This document shows, in pieces, positions 34,764 through 46,348 of a DNA stretch of 64,000 bases. The DNA is from Atrina japonica (Eukaryota > Mollusca > Bivalvia > Pterioida > Pinnidae). Both the position numbers and the translations under genes were made by a program. The stretch covers positions 124,001-188,000 of the forward strand of contig BROG01000798.1 in assembly GCA_030159075.1 (NCBI GenBank), written 5' to 3'. Every line of letters begins with the position of its first letter. The stretch's first letter is position 1. Under the pieces are notes generated by a model. It saw only the letters and a list, made by a program, of their open reading frames with translations. It was not told the origin of the DNA and ran no database searches.

Positions 34764-34931
34764 CGTACATAGTATTAACCAGTAGAGTGGAAGTATGACC
34801 GGTTGTGATTGAGGCTTTAGTTTCAAAGAAGACAAGTCCATATTCCAGTCTGTTTCGTTCATTGTTGGTCCTTCCATATACTACTTCCTAACTTAATTTG
34901 AAATATATTCGCCGCCTCCTGGCGGCGAATA

Positions 34932-35539
34932 ATTACATCTAGCAATGTGAATTACCTATAGTATCTAGGACTCCTTTACATTTCATATACATTGTCTAGC
35001 ATTTCTACACTTTGTAACAAATACAAATCCTCTCGGAGTTACCTAAGTATCACCTAAGTAGCTCCAGTTCTACAGGACAAATTAAGATGCTTTCAGATAC
35101 GTCACCACTTTATTATGTTGTTCATTGACATATTTGGGAAGTATCACGAGCAAAATAAACGATGACAAAACAAAACAGAGAATGCCAAACCTTTATAGGA
35201 ATATTTAGAGAGTCACAAAGGGTCATTTGTAAATATGTAAGTATCATTATCTGAAATAGATTTTTTGTTTTGAAATGTCATTACGATCGTTATACTGTCA
35301 TGCAGTCGTGAAGTTTTGGAAAACTAAATGGAAAAAATTGTAGTTTACCAGATATTAGTTCGTATTTTCATCACGATTAAATAAATTGGTTGTAACAAAA
35401 TGGACATAAAGCATTTAAATTTAAAAGGATTGTAAATTCGCAAACAAGCATGTTAACACTCATTATTTCATAAAACGAAGTTATAAAAGTTATGTTGAAA
35501 GCAATTATTTGTTATTCCTTGATTGAAATCATACCGAGA
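34932..35539 (+). promoter_or_regulatory. Duplicated upstream/promoter block of copy 4
   Basis: This block is homologous to 20862-21543 upstream of copy 3. The TATA box TATAAAA is at 35482-35488, 58 bases before the ATG. Conservation of this non-coding block contrasts with the diverged introns. Confidence 0.7.
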
Positions 35540-35594
35540 ATGGCTGCTTCTCATCTGCTAATCCTTACGCTGCTGATTGTCATTTGTAGGGCTG
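35540..35594 (+). CDS. Copy 4 exon 1: signal peptide
   Basis: The exon encodes MAASHLLILTLLIVICRA plus one base. The donor G|gtgagaat runs straight into a (CT)n tract of about 80 bases. Confidence 0.86.
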
Positions 35595-35599
35595 GTGAG

Positions 35600-35684
<85 letters not shown>

Positions 35685-36331
35685 TGTTTTTTATTCTATG
35701 TATCACAATTTATTTGTTATTTTGATTGTTTGTTTGTTTGCTATTTTACATCCCGTCAATACTTTGTCACTTATATGGAGATGTCACCGGCTTAAGGTGA
35801 AGTGCTACAAATGTTGGCCTATGATATTGACTGTCGCCAATACAGTGAGGGTTCTTTTGCGCACCACACGCTGCGTGACACGGGACCCGATTTGCAGTCT
35901 CATCCGAACACTTGGCAAAGTAACAATCACTACCATTTTTAAAAACTCCGGAAATCGAACCCGGGACCTTCCGCCTGCGAATTGAAAGCTGTACCACTAC
36001 ATCACGGCAAGTCTTCTTACTTTGAAGCATGGCATTATTGACATTGAGTTTAATAAGTGACCAGGACCGAATTGTGCATATGGTTATTGGCGTAGTCTAT
36101 AAATACTCACGTCAAAAATATTTCATTTTGCATACAAATTTTGAACTGCACCACTCGTTACATTTTCAAGATATATGTGGTGATGATATTGCTTATCAAC
36201 TTTCGAAGTCCAGATTACAAAGTAGTTATAAAAGTTGCTTCACAGTGACACCAATGATTCAATGGTTTTCACGAAGATCAGGAAATTTGTTTGTTTCTTT
36301 GTTTATTTTATTTGTTTTTTCATTTTTGTTA

Positions 36332-36372
<41 letters not shown>

Positions 36373-39300
36373 AGTAGTAGTAGTAGTAGTAGTAACAGTA
36401 GCAGCAGTAATAGTAAGGCTGTTTGTCCGTTTGACTGTTTGCAATATTTTACCTTTAAACTTAACATCATGATTTTGTATGTAGCTTTAGATTTTCCTTT
36501 TTTTCATTTTTCTTTCTTTTTTTTGTGCTAACATATAATATCTCTTTATTTCCCTATATAATACAGAAAGTTCTACAAACGTCACGGTGGATAATGACAA
36601 TGGGACTGCAACGTGTGAACCGTTATTATTCTGTACCACTTCTAAACCAGATAAGCTGGTCCCGGAAGGGGATTTTTTCAAAAGTGGAATTCATTTTCCA
36701 TCGGACTATACGTTACGAATCTGCAGGTATAACCTATTTTTAGTTGGTATTATATTACTTGATTCAACAATTTAAAAAATGTACTGGACATTATAAATGA
36801 CCAAAAATATATCTAAAATTATTTACACCCGGAATCTATAAGCATGTACGTATGTGGTGTATATGAAAAGAACAGTGTAGCCTACGTCAAAATCAACAGA
36901 GGGCGCTGTTTTTTCGAGTGTATGAGAAACAAATATGGCCGCTTCCTATAGCCGTAATTTTATTGTAACAAAGCGACGGTATATCTGTTATGTCTTGTCG
37001 AAAATACATAATATTTTCGGAAGATTATATATTTATATATAATCTTCATTTGAAACAAAACTTGTCAAAAGAGTGAACCATCCCTTTAACAACTGAGTGT
37101 ATTACTGTATCTGCAGTATAGAGACTTAACATCTGAGTATGGTACTGTATCTGCAGTATAGAGACTTAACATCTGAGTATGTTACTGTATCTGCAGTATA
37201 GAGACTTAACATCTGAGTATGTTACTGTATCTGCAGTATAGAGACTTAACATCTGAGTATGGTACTGTATCTGCAGTATAGAGACTTAACATCTGAGTAT
37301 GTTACTGTATCTGCAGTATAGAGACTTAACATCTGAGTATGGTACTGTATCTGCAGTATAGAGACTTAACATCTGAGTATGTTACTGTATCTGCAGTATA
37401 GAGACTTAACATCTGAGTACGGTACTGTATCTGCAGTATAGAGACTTAACATCTGAGTATGTAATTGTATCTGCAGTATAGAGACTTAACATCTGAGTAT
37501 GTTACTGTATCTGCAGTATAGAGACTTAACATCTGAGTATGGTACTGTATTAGCAGTATATAGACTTAACATCTGAGTATGTTACTGTATCTGCAGTATA
37601 GAGACTTAACATCTGAGTATGGTACTGTATCAGCAGTATATATACTTATAACACCTATGTTACTGTAACAATAGTATAAAAACTTAACACATGGGTACGT
37701 TACTGTGGCAATAGCATAGATACATATGAACTGAGTATGTTACCGTATCAGCAGTATAGAGACTCAAAACCCGAGTAACTGTATCTGCAGTTTATAGACT
37801 TAACACCTGAGTATGGTACAGATACTTTTAACACCTGAGTATGTTATTGTATCAGCAGTACAGATACTCAACACCTGAGTATGTTGCAGTATCCGTAGCA
37901 TAGAGACAATACCTGAGTATGTTGCAGTATCCGTAGCATAGAGACAACACCTGAGTATGTTGCAGTATCCGTAGCATAGAGACAACACCTGAGTATGTTG
38001 CAGTATCCGTAGCATAGAGACAACACCTGAGTATGTTGCAGTATCCGTAGCATAGAGACAACACCTGAGTATGTTGCAGTATCCGTAGCATAGAGACAAC
38101 ACCTGAGTATGTTGCAGTATCCATAGCATAGAGACAACACCTGAGTATGTTGCAGTATCCGTAGCATAGAGACAACACCTGAGTATGTTATTGTATCAGA
38201 AAAATATAGACTTAGTGGTATATATACTTAACACTTGAGTATGTTACTATATTCGTAGTATATATACTTAACACTTGAGTCTGTTACTATATTCGTAGTA
38301 TATATACTTAACACTTGAGTATGTTACTATATTCGTAGTATATATACTTAACACTTGAGTATGTTACTATATTCGTAGTATATATACTTAACACTTGAGT
38401 ATGTTACTATATTCGTAGTATATATACTTAACACTTGAGTATGTTGCTATATTAGGAGTGTATATACTTAACATATATAGAGGCTTATAGTGTATCTTCA
38501 ACACGGAAACGTTATTGTTGATGTTGCATTGAGGTATGTGAGACATCTGAACAAAACGGGACACCTGTAAGTGTCAATGTCGCGTCAACAGCATAGGAAC
38601 TAAGTGTCAATTTCGCGTGAACAGCATAGGAATTAAATATTATAAACATAATACCAAAGTTATATTGCTAAAGTGTCAATTTCGCGTCAGCAGCATAAGA
38701 ATTAAGTGTCAATGTCGTGCCGGCAGTAAAAAACCCTTGTAAAGATCCATGTCATATCAACAATTTAACGCACCTGCAAAAGTCAATGTCGTATTGGAAT
38801 TTTAAAATACATGTCAAAGAACAATCTCGTATCAACTCCTCTTCCTTGAGAAAAGGAAAATTCAATGAATATTTCAGTAGCATTTCATATTGAAAATCTA
38901 CGTGGAGTAAGTAAGTCTACAAATTGTCAACTGCATATTTATGATAAATGTCTAATATTTAAAAAATCAATAATATATAAACAGACGTTTGAAATGGATT
39001 TATATCATTTTTATGACGAGAATTCGTTCCTCATGTATTTCATTTTAATTTGACTGTTTGACTCGCGGCGGGTGTGACCGGTTGACAGGGGATGCTTACT
39101 CCTCCCATGGCACCTGATCCCACCTCTTGATTTCAAGAGGTCCGTGTTTGTTTATTCTTACCAGATTTATACCTTTATCCTGGACATCCAAGTGATTTAT
39201 ACCTTGGTATCTGATACTTTTTATATTGATGAACTCAGTAATCCTTTATCAGTTCTTGCATTTCAAATTTGATATGCCCTGTTTGTCATATTCCATCAGA

Positions 39301-40226
39301 GAATTGTTGTTTCATTGTCGATAAGCTTTGCTGGTCAACTGATCACCTGTAGTGGACAAAGTGACTTGTTGAAAGACCCAGTGTGTATGAATACGAAAAT
39401 TCCAAGCGTTTTGCAATTTGTACAGAAGTCCTATACACGTTTCTGCTGCGGTGATGGCTTAGAAGGTATATACACATCTTTCTTATATAGTCAGATATAG
39501 ACAATTAATTTTTATATATTTGCTTGTTTTTTTGCTTTTTGTTTTTTTTTTTTACTGATAATTTAAGCAACTCTCAACAATTTGCAGATATACAATGGAG
39601 GCCATTCTTTTTTAATGGTAGCGAAAAAAACAGATTATAATATGGCCGGTAGAGATTTTATTCTAATAATGGCAACATAGTCAGATAATCTTACTTCACC
39701 GGACCCAGCATCGACGTAAAACCACGGAATCTTTATGCTTTTTCCTACCTATTTTTGTTATTCATGAAGTCTCAGCCAATACGAGTAAACGGTGCTCGCA
39801 TTTGTCAACCAATCAGATCGATGCTTTCGAACAATTTCAGAATTGTATTAGATCAACAAACTATACAATAACCTCCGTTGCCGATCATAACTACTGTGAT
39901 TGGATAAATTGGATAGCACCTACTCCTTATAAATATTCATTGGCTACGAAATATTTCGGTCGCATGAGACCACGTGTAGGAAAGAGCATAGCGATTCCAG
40001 ACAATAGTTTTACGACGATGTTGGTCCAGAGTCCTGATAATCAATTAGATATTAATTCATTAATTGTACAATGACCATACCCCTTACGCAAAGGCCCTTA
40101 AAGATCTTAGATAATGAAAATTTAATAAATGTGTATTTACACTGTACAAATACAAATATTTTGTTTATAAAATTATTTATGAATTTGGTTTAGAATTTGA
40201 ATGTTATTGCGTACACGCTGACCAAT

Positions 40227-40323
<97 letters not shown>

Positions 40324-41723
40324 CTTGGTTATATCTTGATTCTGATTATTACTGTATGAGAAACAAATATGGCCGCTTCCTATAGCCGTAATTTAATCAT
40401 TTTTCTGATTATTATATTATTATATAGATCTGTTTTGTAAACCTTTCAGAACTGGAGTTGTTACGGACGTGTGCAAACAAAAGAGGGATGCAGTTCAGTG
40501 CATTTCGAAAAGTGAACAGGTTTATAGGAACACTCTCTGCCATTAAAGGCGTTCGGGAATCCTTTAATGATACTGGACTATTTACGGAAGAAGTGAAAAC
40601 GAAATTATACTGCAAGTATGTATACTATTTTTTCAAGAAAATATTTTAATACTTGACTAAAGCTTTTGTTTACTTAGTAACTAAATACATCTTGATATTT
40701 GTTTTATATATGACATATTCTGATAAGTTACCACCCAGGAGATCACGAAATAATGAATGAACTACAATTTGAATCTAAATAGTATCTTACACCACACTTA
40801 CACCACTTACACCACACTTACACCACTTACACCACACTTACACCACTTACACCACACTTACACCACTTACACCACATTCAACGATTTTCAGTTAGATGGT
40901 GGCGGCCAGTTATTAATGGTGGAGGAGCGAACCATTCTTCCGGAAGTAAACTGGCAAGCGCCCTCATACAACAAGCTTATGTTCCAGCAGGGCACATGAA
41001 GTAGAATATTCTGGAAAACTCTGTTGTAAGATATTTAAATATTTATTTCTCTATAATTTCTCTATCACTGGTATCATTGAAACGATAATTATCTAAACAC
41101 ATCAGTTGAGCTCAACCCATTGCATGAAAGTTTCTAAGAACTTAAGATAAGATGGTAACCTTTTTCCTCGCCATGTGCTTTATAGCAAAAATATTTGGAT
41201 AATCTCCAAAATTAATTTCATGGCACAGTAGGCATGGCGCCCTAATGGACCCTCATGCTTTGCCCTGTCAGCTGACAACACCATATATCAATATAAATAG
41301 GGTATCAAGATGTATTTGAATGGTATAAGCTACTCTTTTATGCATGAGACTGCGGAGAATATCCACAAATATCTGAATATGCTGGCGAATATAACATTTT
41401 TTCATAAATTGCGATTGATCGTTGAAAATTTATATTCCTGTAACCATGTATAAATCAATTCATGTATGAATTTTTTTTCTACTTTCAGTGCATTTCAGGA
41501 ATTCGCCAAGACAATGTATAGAAGTGTTCGATCCAACTGTGGATTAGATACTGCAAAGGCATTCCGAAATTTGGGTATTTCTTATCTAGAATTTATTATG
41601 AATTTCGAAATATTTCCCCAATGTCCTGTCCAATCCTATATGACGGACGATGACGTGCCAGAAAATCCGAGACGTGGAAGACGTTCGGTTGAAGACTCTA
41701 TTTTGTCAATGTTTATGAATTGA
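35540..41723 (+). CDS. Secreted Cys-rich prepropeptide family, copy 4 (5 exons)
   Basis: Exons 35540-35594, 36567-36726, 39326-39465, 40450-40615 and 41489-41723 join to 756 nt, a 251-aa protein. All introns are GT-AG in phases 1,2,1,2. The signal peptide is MAASHLLILTLLIVICRA. The mature chain begins ESSTNVTVDNDNGT (two sequons) and has eleven cysteines including FCC in exon 3. It ends with PRRGRR and the tail SVEDSILSMFMN. An in-frame upstream ATG exists at 35492, but 35540 aligns with the other copies and lies 58 bases after the TATA box. Intron 2 holds a 1.4-kb satellite and a PLE tail. The function is unknown. Confidence 0.87.
35602..35682 (+). repeat. (CT)n microsatellite at copy 4 donor
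   Basis: About 80 bases of CT start eight bases after the exon 1 donor of copy 4. Confidence 0.9.
35722..36012 (-). mobile_element. tRNA-derived SINE, type 1, in intron 1 of copy 4
   Basis: The minus strand reads a tRNA-like head (gaaatcgaacccgggacctt in reverse), the type 1 body and the gtttgtttgtttg tail. It is diverged. Confidence 0.6.
36331..36410 (+). repeat. (TAG)n microsatellite
   Basis: Trinucleotide tag/gta repeats lie in intron 1 of copy 4, about 155 bases before exon 2. Confidence 0.85.
36567..36726 (+). CDS. Copy 4 exon 2
   Basis: The acceptor aatacag and donor AG|gtataa enclose 160 nt. The exon encodes ESSTNVTVDNDNGTATC, then CTTSKP and GDFFKSG motifs shared with copy 3, and a final cysteine (RIC). 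Confidence 0.87.
37090..37860 (+). repeat. Satellite block A, 40-bp unit
   Basis: The unit is catctgagtatgttactgta plus tctgcagtatagagacttaa. About 14 regular copies run to 37660, partly alternating tatgtt/tatggt (an 80-bp higher-order pattern), then decay to 37860. It lies in intron 2 of copy 4. Confidence 0.9.
37861..38195 (+). repeat. Satellite block B, 38-bp unit
   Basis: The unit is caacacctgagtatgttgca plus gtatccgtagcatagaga, eight copies. It is related to block A but homogenised separately. The open frames on its minus strand are repeat artefacts. Confidence 0.9.
38215..38480 (+). repeat. Satellite block C, 40-bp unit
   Basis: The unit is cttaacacttgagtatgtta plus ctatattcgtagtatatata, about six copies. 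It is the third variant of the same satellite. Confidence 0.9.
38545..38790 (+). repeat. Degenerate repeat (agtgtcaatgtcgcgtcaac)
   Basis: aagtgtcaatttcgcgt-like words recur five or six times with variable spacing after satellite block C. Confidence 0.55.
38990..39228 (+). mobile_element. PLE tail in intron 2 of copy 4
   Basis: ttgactgtttgactcgcggc through ggtatctgatactttttata is a complete common tail. It ends about 100 bases before exon 3 of copy 4. Confidence 0.65.
39326..39465 (+). CDS. Copy 4 exon 3
   Basis: The acceptor is gtcgataag and the exon is 140 nt, starting FAGQLITCSGQ and ending TRFCCGDGLE at donor G|gtatat. Confidence 0.87.
39466..40449 (+). other. Intron 3 of copy 4
   Basis: It contains a 90-codon open frame (39802-40074) of unknown nature with no recognised motif, and a long (GA)n. 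No exon of the family is missing here, so the frame is probably chance or repeat-derived. Confidence 0.4.
40228..40321 (+). repeat. (GA)n microsatellite
   Basis: About 94 bases of GA lie in intron 3 of copy 4, about 130 bases before exon 4. Confidence 0.9.
40450..40615 (+). CDS. Copy 4 exon 4
   Basis: The acceptor acctttcag and donor AA|gtatgt enclose 166 nt. The exon starts ELELLRTCANKRGM and ends KLYC, matching copy 3 in length. Confidence 0.87.
40788..40880 (+). repeat. 20-bp tandem repeat (caccacacttacaccactta)
   Basis: About four and a half units lie in intron 4 of copy 4. Confidence 0.85.
40883..40990 (-). mobile_element. SINE type 2 fragment in intron 4 of copy 4
   Basis: ttttcagttagatggtggcg and ggaagtaaactggcaagcgc match the type 2 body on the minus strand. 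The copy is diverged. Confidence 0.45.
41489..41723 (+). CDS. Copy 4 exon 5: C-terminus with convertase site
   Basis: The acceptor is actttcag and the exon runs 235 nt to TGA. It encodes SNCGLDTAKAFRNLG, a second cysteine (FPQCPVQ), then NPRRGRR and the tail SVEDSILSMFMN. A variant poly(A) signal ATTAAA is at 41757-41762. Confidence 0.88.
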
Positions 41724-41939
41724 AAGCCAATATATTCATGCTGGGTGCATTATCATATTAAAGTTTAAGCATGCATAAATATTTCTGTTTTTATTTCTTT
41801 CTTAGTGTAAAAGGAAATCATTATTATATATTTCATTGCAAGGTATTCCTAGCAGTAAATTTCCCCTTCAAAACACCAAAATGTATTCTATTTTTCAAAT
41901 TAAACTACTTCTACTACTTTAAAAATATAGAATATATAA

Positions 41940-42185
41940 AAATCACAAATACCAAATACCTAACCGAAGGAATATTCGTGAGACAAAATACACATTAAGT
42001 GAAAGCTGCACACACACGGACCTCTGAAAATATTGAGGTGGGATCAGGGGCCATGGATGAGTATGCGCGAATATATAGTTCAATTCAAATAAAGTTATTG
42101 ATGAATGAATCATTGCAATAATCGGTAACGACAATTTCAGAACCACTATCGAACAGAAAACTCAACATTTCCACTCATTGAAACA
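41940..42185 (-). mobile_element. Degraded PLE tail
   Basis: Minus-strand matches to the tail (cacacggacctctgaaaata in reverse, tggatcaggggccatgg) and to the ORF-end motif are interrupted by foreign sequence. Confidence 0.45.
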
Positions 42186-42205
42186 CTGTAATACGGAACT
42201 TTCGA

Positions 42206-42626
42206 GTTAGCCCGGATTACCGTTATAATCCTGCTTTTATTATCGCCAGTTGCGTGATTCTAGAAAATTGTCCTCAATGTTATTTCCGGTTTCGATAATA
42301 TATAGATAGCCCCCATAGCACAATTGGTAAAAGCGCCCTGCAAGTGTTCGGAAGGTCCTACGCTCGATTCCCGGTCTACCCGCACATTTTTCTCTGCCTG
42401 ATACGTTTCAGTAATTTGGCGTTCAACTAAATAACCCACTGTACTTTAACCCACTGTGGTATGTTTTAAGAGTATCTTGGGTTTCATTTAATGCGCTAAA
42501 AAGTAAAAATATTTCCATTTACTTTACATACGTTGCGAAGGTAAATATTAAACCGGAAGAACATATGAGGAACAAAATCGAGAAGGCGCGAATAAATGCA
42601 GGATCATAACGGTAATCCGGGCTAAC
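42206..42626. mobile_element. TIR-bounded 420-bp element with tRNA-like insert
   Basis: The left end (gttagcccggattaccgtta, 42206) and right end (taacggtaatccgggctaac) are inverted copies differing at one of about 29 bases. Weaker inverted similarity extends about 90 bases inward. Between them, 42308-42385 has pol III-like boxes (tagcacaattggtaaaagcg and gctcgattcccgg). No ORF is present, so it is a MITE-like non-autonomous element. Confidence 0.65.
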
Positions 42627-42756
42627 TGCCATGATAATGCTAGTTTTAGAAAAAGTAAATCACTTAATATTATAATTATGGTAGAAGGAGCATGCAGTAT
42701 ATGTTATTTTAAATTGTTGGACAGGGTCCCTTTATATATCTTCGCACAAGTTACAA

Positions 42757-43045
42757 TTTTTGTTTGTTTGTTTATTGTTATTTAACTCAAGAATATTTCA
42801 CTCATATGAAGACGTCACCAAATGCCGGTGAAGGGCTTCAAATTTTGGCCTATGCTCGGCACTTACGGCCATTGAGCAGCAGTGAGGGTTCTTTAACGTG
42901 CCGACACCTTCTGTGACACGGACCTCCAGTTTTTACTGTCTCATCCGAAAGACAGGAAACCAACCTGCCGCCGGCGGGATACGAACTCATGACCTCACGA
43001 TCCAGAGTCGAGCGCGCTACTGACTGAGCCAGGCCAGCTCCGCAC
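42757..43045 (-). mobile_element. tRNA-derived SINE, type 1
   Basis: The minus strand has a clear tRNA-like head (tggctcagtcagtagcgcgc, gagttcgtatcccgcc), the ggtgtcggcacgttaaagaa body, and an aataacaataaacaaacaaa tail. It is one of the best-preserved type 1 copies. Confidence 0.75.
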
Positions 43046-43849
43046 AAGTTACAAGGTACCATAAACATGTCACTGATACAAATTTGTACCTATCATTGCA
43101 GACATTTGTGTGAGGCAAAGATGCTATTTCTGAACCGTGTCATTAATTTTGTGGGAGTTACGCCCCTTGTTATAAAACAATGTCATGTCAAAAGTAATCA
43201 AAGTACTGAAAGTACTGATACGAGTTGATAAATCGTAAATTTTAACGAGGTATAATACACTCAGTATACTGAATACTTTTTAATTCGGTAAAATTAGGTA
43301 TTACAAAAAAGTAACTAAAAATCGGGTCAAACATTTGGCCTAACGTGAGCGCTGATGGCTTATTTATTATGCAACAAAATACATAGATCAGCGATATGAT
43401 TATAATATCTTGTGCTTCTAAACATGGTTTCATCGATATTAAATTTCTATGCGACAGGGCAGTATTATACCCTTACGCTATACTTCCTATCAGTAGCCTT
43501 AAATCTCTAGGTCAATACGTGTGCATGTAAAACATTTTCCCCAAATTCAAAGACTGCCGCGAGATTCTCATCACTTAAGATCACGTGAATGAGGAATGAC
43601 GCAACTTCTATGTCCAACTTCATAGACAGATCTTGCCATTACACAGTAAGGGAAACTTGACCAAACCTCATTTGCATATTAACCGTGCGCAAGAATTGTT
43701 AACATTCCAGTCTATCGCTTTTAATGTCAATTCTATCACAAGAGTATAATTTATAATATCTTGAAATTCATAGAGGACGCCGAACTGACCTTTAATAGCA
43801 TATATTTCAACAAGTCTTGTAGACCTATATTTTTCAGCGAATTGTTACT

Positions 43850-44480
43850 ATATTTTCGTCATTTCAAGCACACACGCTTCGTACTTAGACATTTTACTTA
43901 ATATAGACACAGATGGGAAATTGGCAACTAATCTATACGACAAACGCGACGATTTCGGCTTTCCCATCGTAAATTTTCCACATTTAAGTAGTAATATCCC
44001 TCAGTCACCCGCATATGGAGTTTATATTTCACAAATGATCCGATATGCCAGGGCGTGTACAACATATGAAGATTTCATATACAGAGGTAAACTACTCACT
44101 GACAAATTATTGACACAAGGATATCGAAAACCACGTTTAATGTCAGCGTTCCGCAAATTTTACGGTCGGTTTAATAGTCTTATTTGCGATTACTCTGTTT
44201 CACTAAGTGAAATATTGAGTTGCCTTTTCGTTGGAGGTTGTTGAGACGTCTGTACCAATTTTGACGAGTATTCACTCCTCACGTATTTCATTGAACTTGA
44301 CTGTGGACTCACGGCGGGTGTGACCGGTCGACAGGGGATGCTTACTCCTCCATGGCACCTGATCCCACCTCTTGGTTTCCATAGGTCCGTGTTTGTCCAT
44401 TTTACCGGATTTGTATCAATGTCCTGGACATTCTATTGGTTTATACTTTGGTATCTGAGATTTTTTATATTTAAAAAGCA
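43850..44480 (+). mobile_element. Penelope-like element 3' part with complete tail
   Basis: The frame THASYLDILLNIDTDGKLAT continues through DKRDDFGFPIVNFPHLSSN and AFRKFYGRFNSL to SVSLSEILSCLFVGGC and a stop at 44244. A well-preserved tail follows, ending in ggtatctgagattttttat. This is the best copy in the window for defining the ORF end and 3' tail of this PLE family. Confidence 0.8.
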
Positions 44481-45099
44481 AAAATATACGAATAAAAGTG
44501 TGATTTGGAAATTTCAATCTTGAAGTTGAGTTTATGTTTCTGAAATGCACATACATGTATAATTTTGCGTCAATATAATGTGTTATTTACCCCATACTGC
44601 AAAATGTGCTTTGACTTGTTCCCAATAAACAATTTAGCATAACATAACTTAAAAAGAATGTGTATATCATTAGTAGTTTGCCAACGGGGAATGCCAATGT
44701 CTCACATAAACGATCTTTGCTGATTAACACCATTTTTCTTACATTTATCGATCTATAGAAGGTACATAACACATGCTTTTTTGAAAAGTGAACATTTTTC
44801 TGCAGTTTTTATGGTACACACAAAATCACATAAATGGGTTATACGTTAAACTCATTTACGTGATTTTTTGTTGCAATTTCAATTAACTGGAGAAAAACTG
44901 GGACTAGGTTTAACTTATTTTTGTAAGTTCTGTACATTTAACCCCAGTTTTTCTTACATAATGTGGGCTAGTGAGAAAAACAAGGTAAAACTGATAAAGC
45001 ACACAAAAATTATAATTATGAGATGAACATAGTTTTTATCCAGTTGTTGTGAGTTACAAAAAAACGTTTAACTAGAAATAAAAAAATATATTTATAATT

Positions 45100-45660
45100 C
45101 ATTTATCTATGGTGTTAGAATTTATCATAGAATGCATTGGAACCCTTAGCTGTATGGTATTGAAATTTATTTCCAGTATTATCAACCTAATGTTATATAC
45201 CAATGAGCTGTTTGGTATTATAATTTATGTCACGTGCCTTACAATGCTATAAACCCGTGACCGAAAGAGTATAGTATAATCAATTATTTGTCACAAGCTT
45301 TGGAATGTTGTATTTCCATGAGTTGATCTATGTCATGTGCCTACACCGTGAACTATATAGAATAGTATAAAAAAACTTTCCCTTTTCATATGTCATAGAA
45401 TGAATTTACCGTAAACTGAATGATATAACAATTTTATTTCATGTGTTTTATTATGTTGAAGAACCGTGAATTGTATAGTATAGTATAAGAATTTTTATTC
45501 CTTATGTTATATAATATCATGTAATCATATTTGAGCTGTACAGTATAGCAATATATGTGTCACGTGTTTTAGAATGTTGTAGAGCCGTGAACTACATAGT
45601 ATTTTAATTCATACAAGACAGTTTAATGGATTTCTCGAATACCGTGAAATATAAAAATCA
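45100..45660. repeat. Diverged tandem repeat of about 100 bp
   Basis: ccgtgaactatatagaatag, ccgtgaattgtatagtatag and ccgtgaactacatagtattt recur together with tcatgtg-type words, suggesting five or so old units. Confidence 0.5.
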
Positions 45661-45815
45661 CAGATACAAAAGACGTGATAATCAGAATGTCCAGGATACA
45701 ATATATAAATTTGGTAAACAAACACGGACCTCTAGAAAATTGGAGATGGGATCAGGTACCATGAAGGAGCAAGTTTATCCGATTGACCGGTCACCCACGC
45801 CGTGAATAATAGACT
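45655..45815 (-). mobile_element. Orphan PLE tail
   Basis: The minus-strand tail from the caccggtc-type block to ggtatctg-type end is diverged but continuous. Confidence 0.55.
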
Positions 45816-46187
45816 AAGGAAATAAATCGGAACATTTCAGTCATTATTTAGAATTTGTCTAGCCTTGTGATATTTATCAAAAACAAAAACGGTGGGTAAC
45901 AATGTTGAGTTTTTGTGGTGGTTTATCTTAATAGTTGGTTTTATTGCATAAAGGTGAAAAGCAAATTTAAACTGCTGACACAGACGGAAATTTCAATATG
46001 TAACCTATATATAATGATGATTTTATATCGTTTTATAGTAAAATACACCCATTAAACATATCACAAGATATTAAATGTAATTCAGAGAGTTATTTTGTCG
46101 AAATTTAATAAGCTGTTATCTAAAATGTGTTGTTGCTTAAATTGTTGAACAAATCATTGTACTACTTAACAGACTAGATGGAAAAAC

Positions 46188-46227
<40 letters not shown>
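46188..46227. repeat. (TA)n microsatellite
   Basis: About 38 bases of TA, 120 bases before the tRNA-like hairpin. Confidence 0.8.
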
Positions 46228-46232
<5 letters not shown>

Positions 46233-46348
46233 CTTATATCACTACAACATTTACTATGGACGTTGGATCAGAAATGATACTATCTGCGTAAACAAATCAT
46301 ACATAAAGCACAAATACAGAAATAACAAGGCATCTACAAACTCACCAT

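Larger units (their letters stand above)
27100..34900. other. Region between copies 3 and 4: repeats only
   Basis: This 7.8-kb interval holds SINEs, PLE tails and RT fragments, microsatellites and a 160-bp tandem repeat. The parts between (27680-28420, 28700-29250, 29880-30290) show nothing recognisable. No gene is supported. Confidence 0.55.

Noticed and set aside
35492..35725. Frame reading through exon 1 of copy 4 into the CT tract
   Set aside because: The donor at 35595 is intact and matches copy 3, so the read-through is intronic.
37800..38178. Overlapping open frames of about 100 codons on the minus strand
   Set aside because: They are translations of the 38-bp satellite in all three frames.
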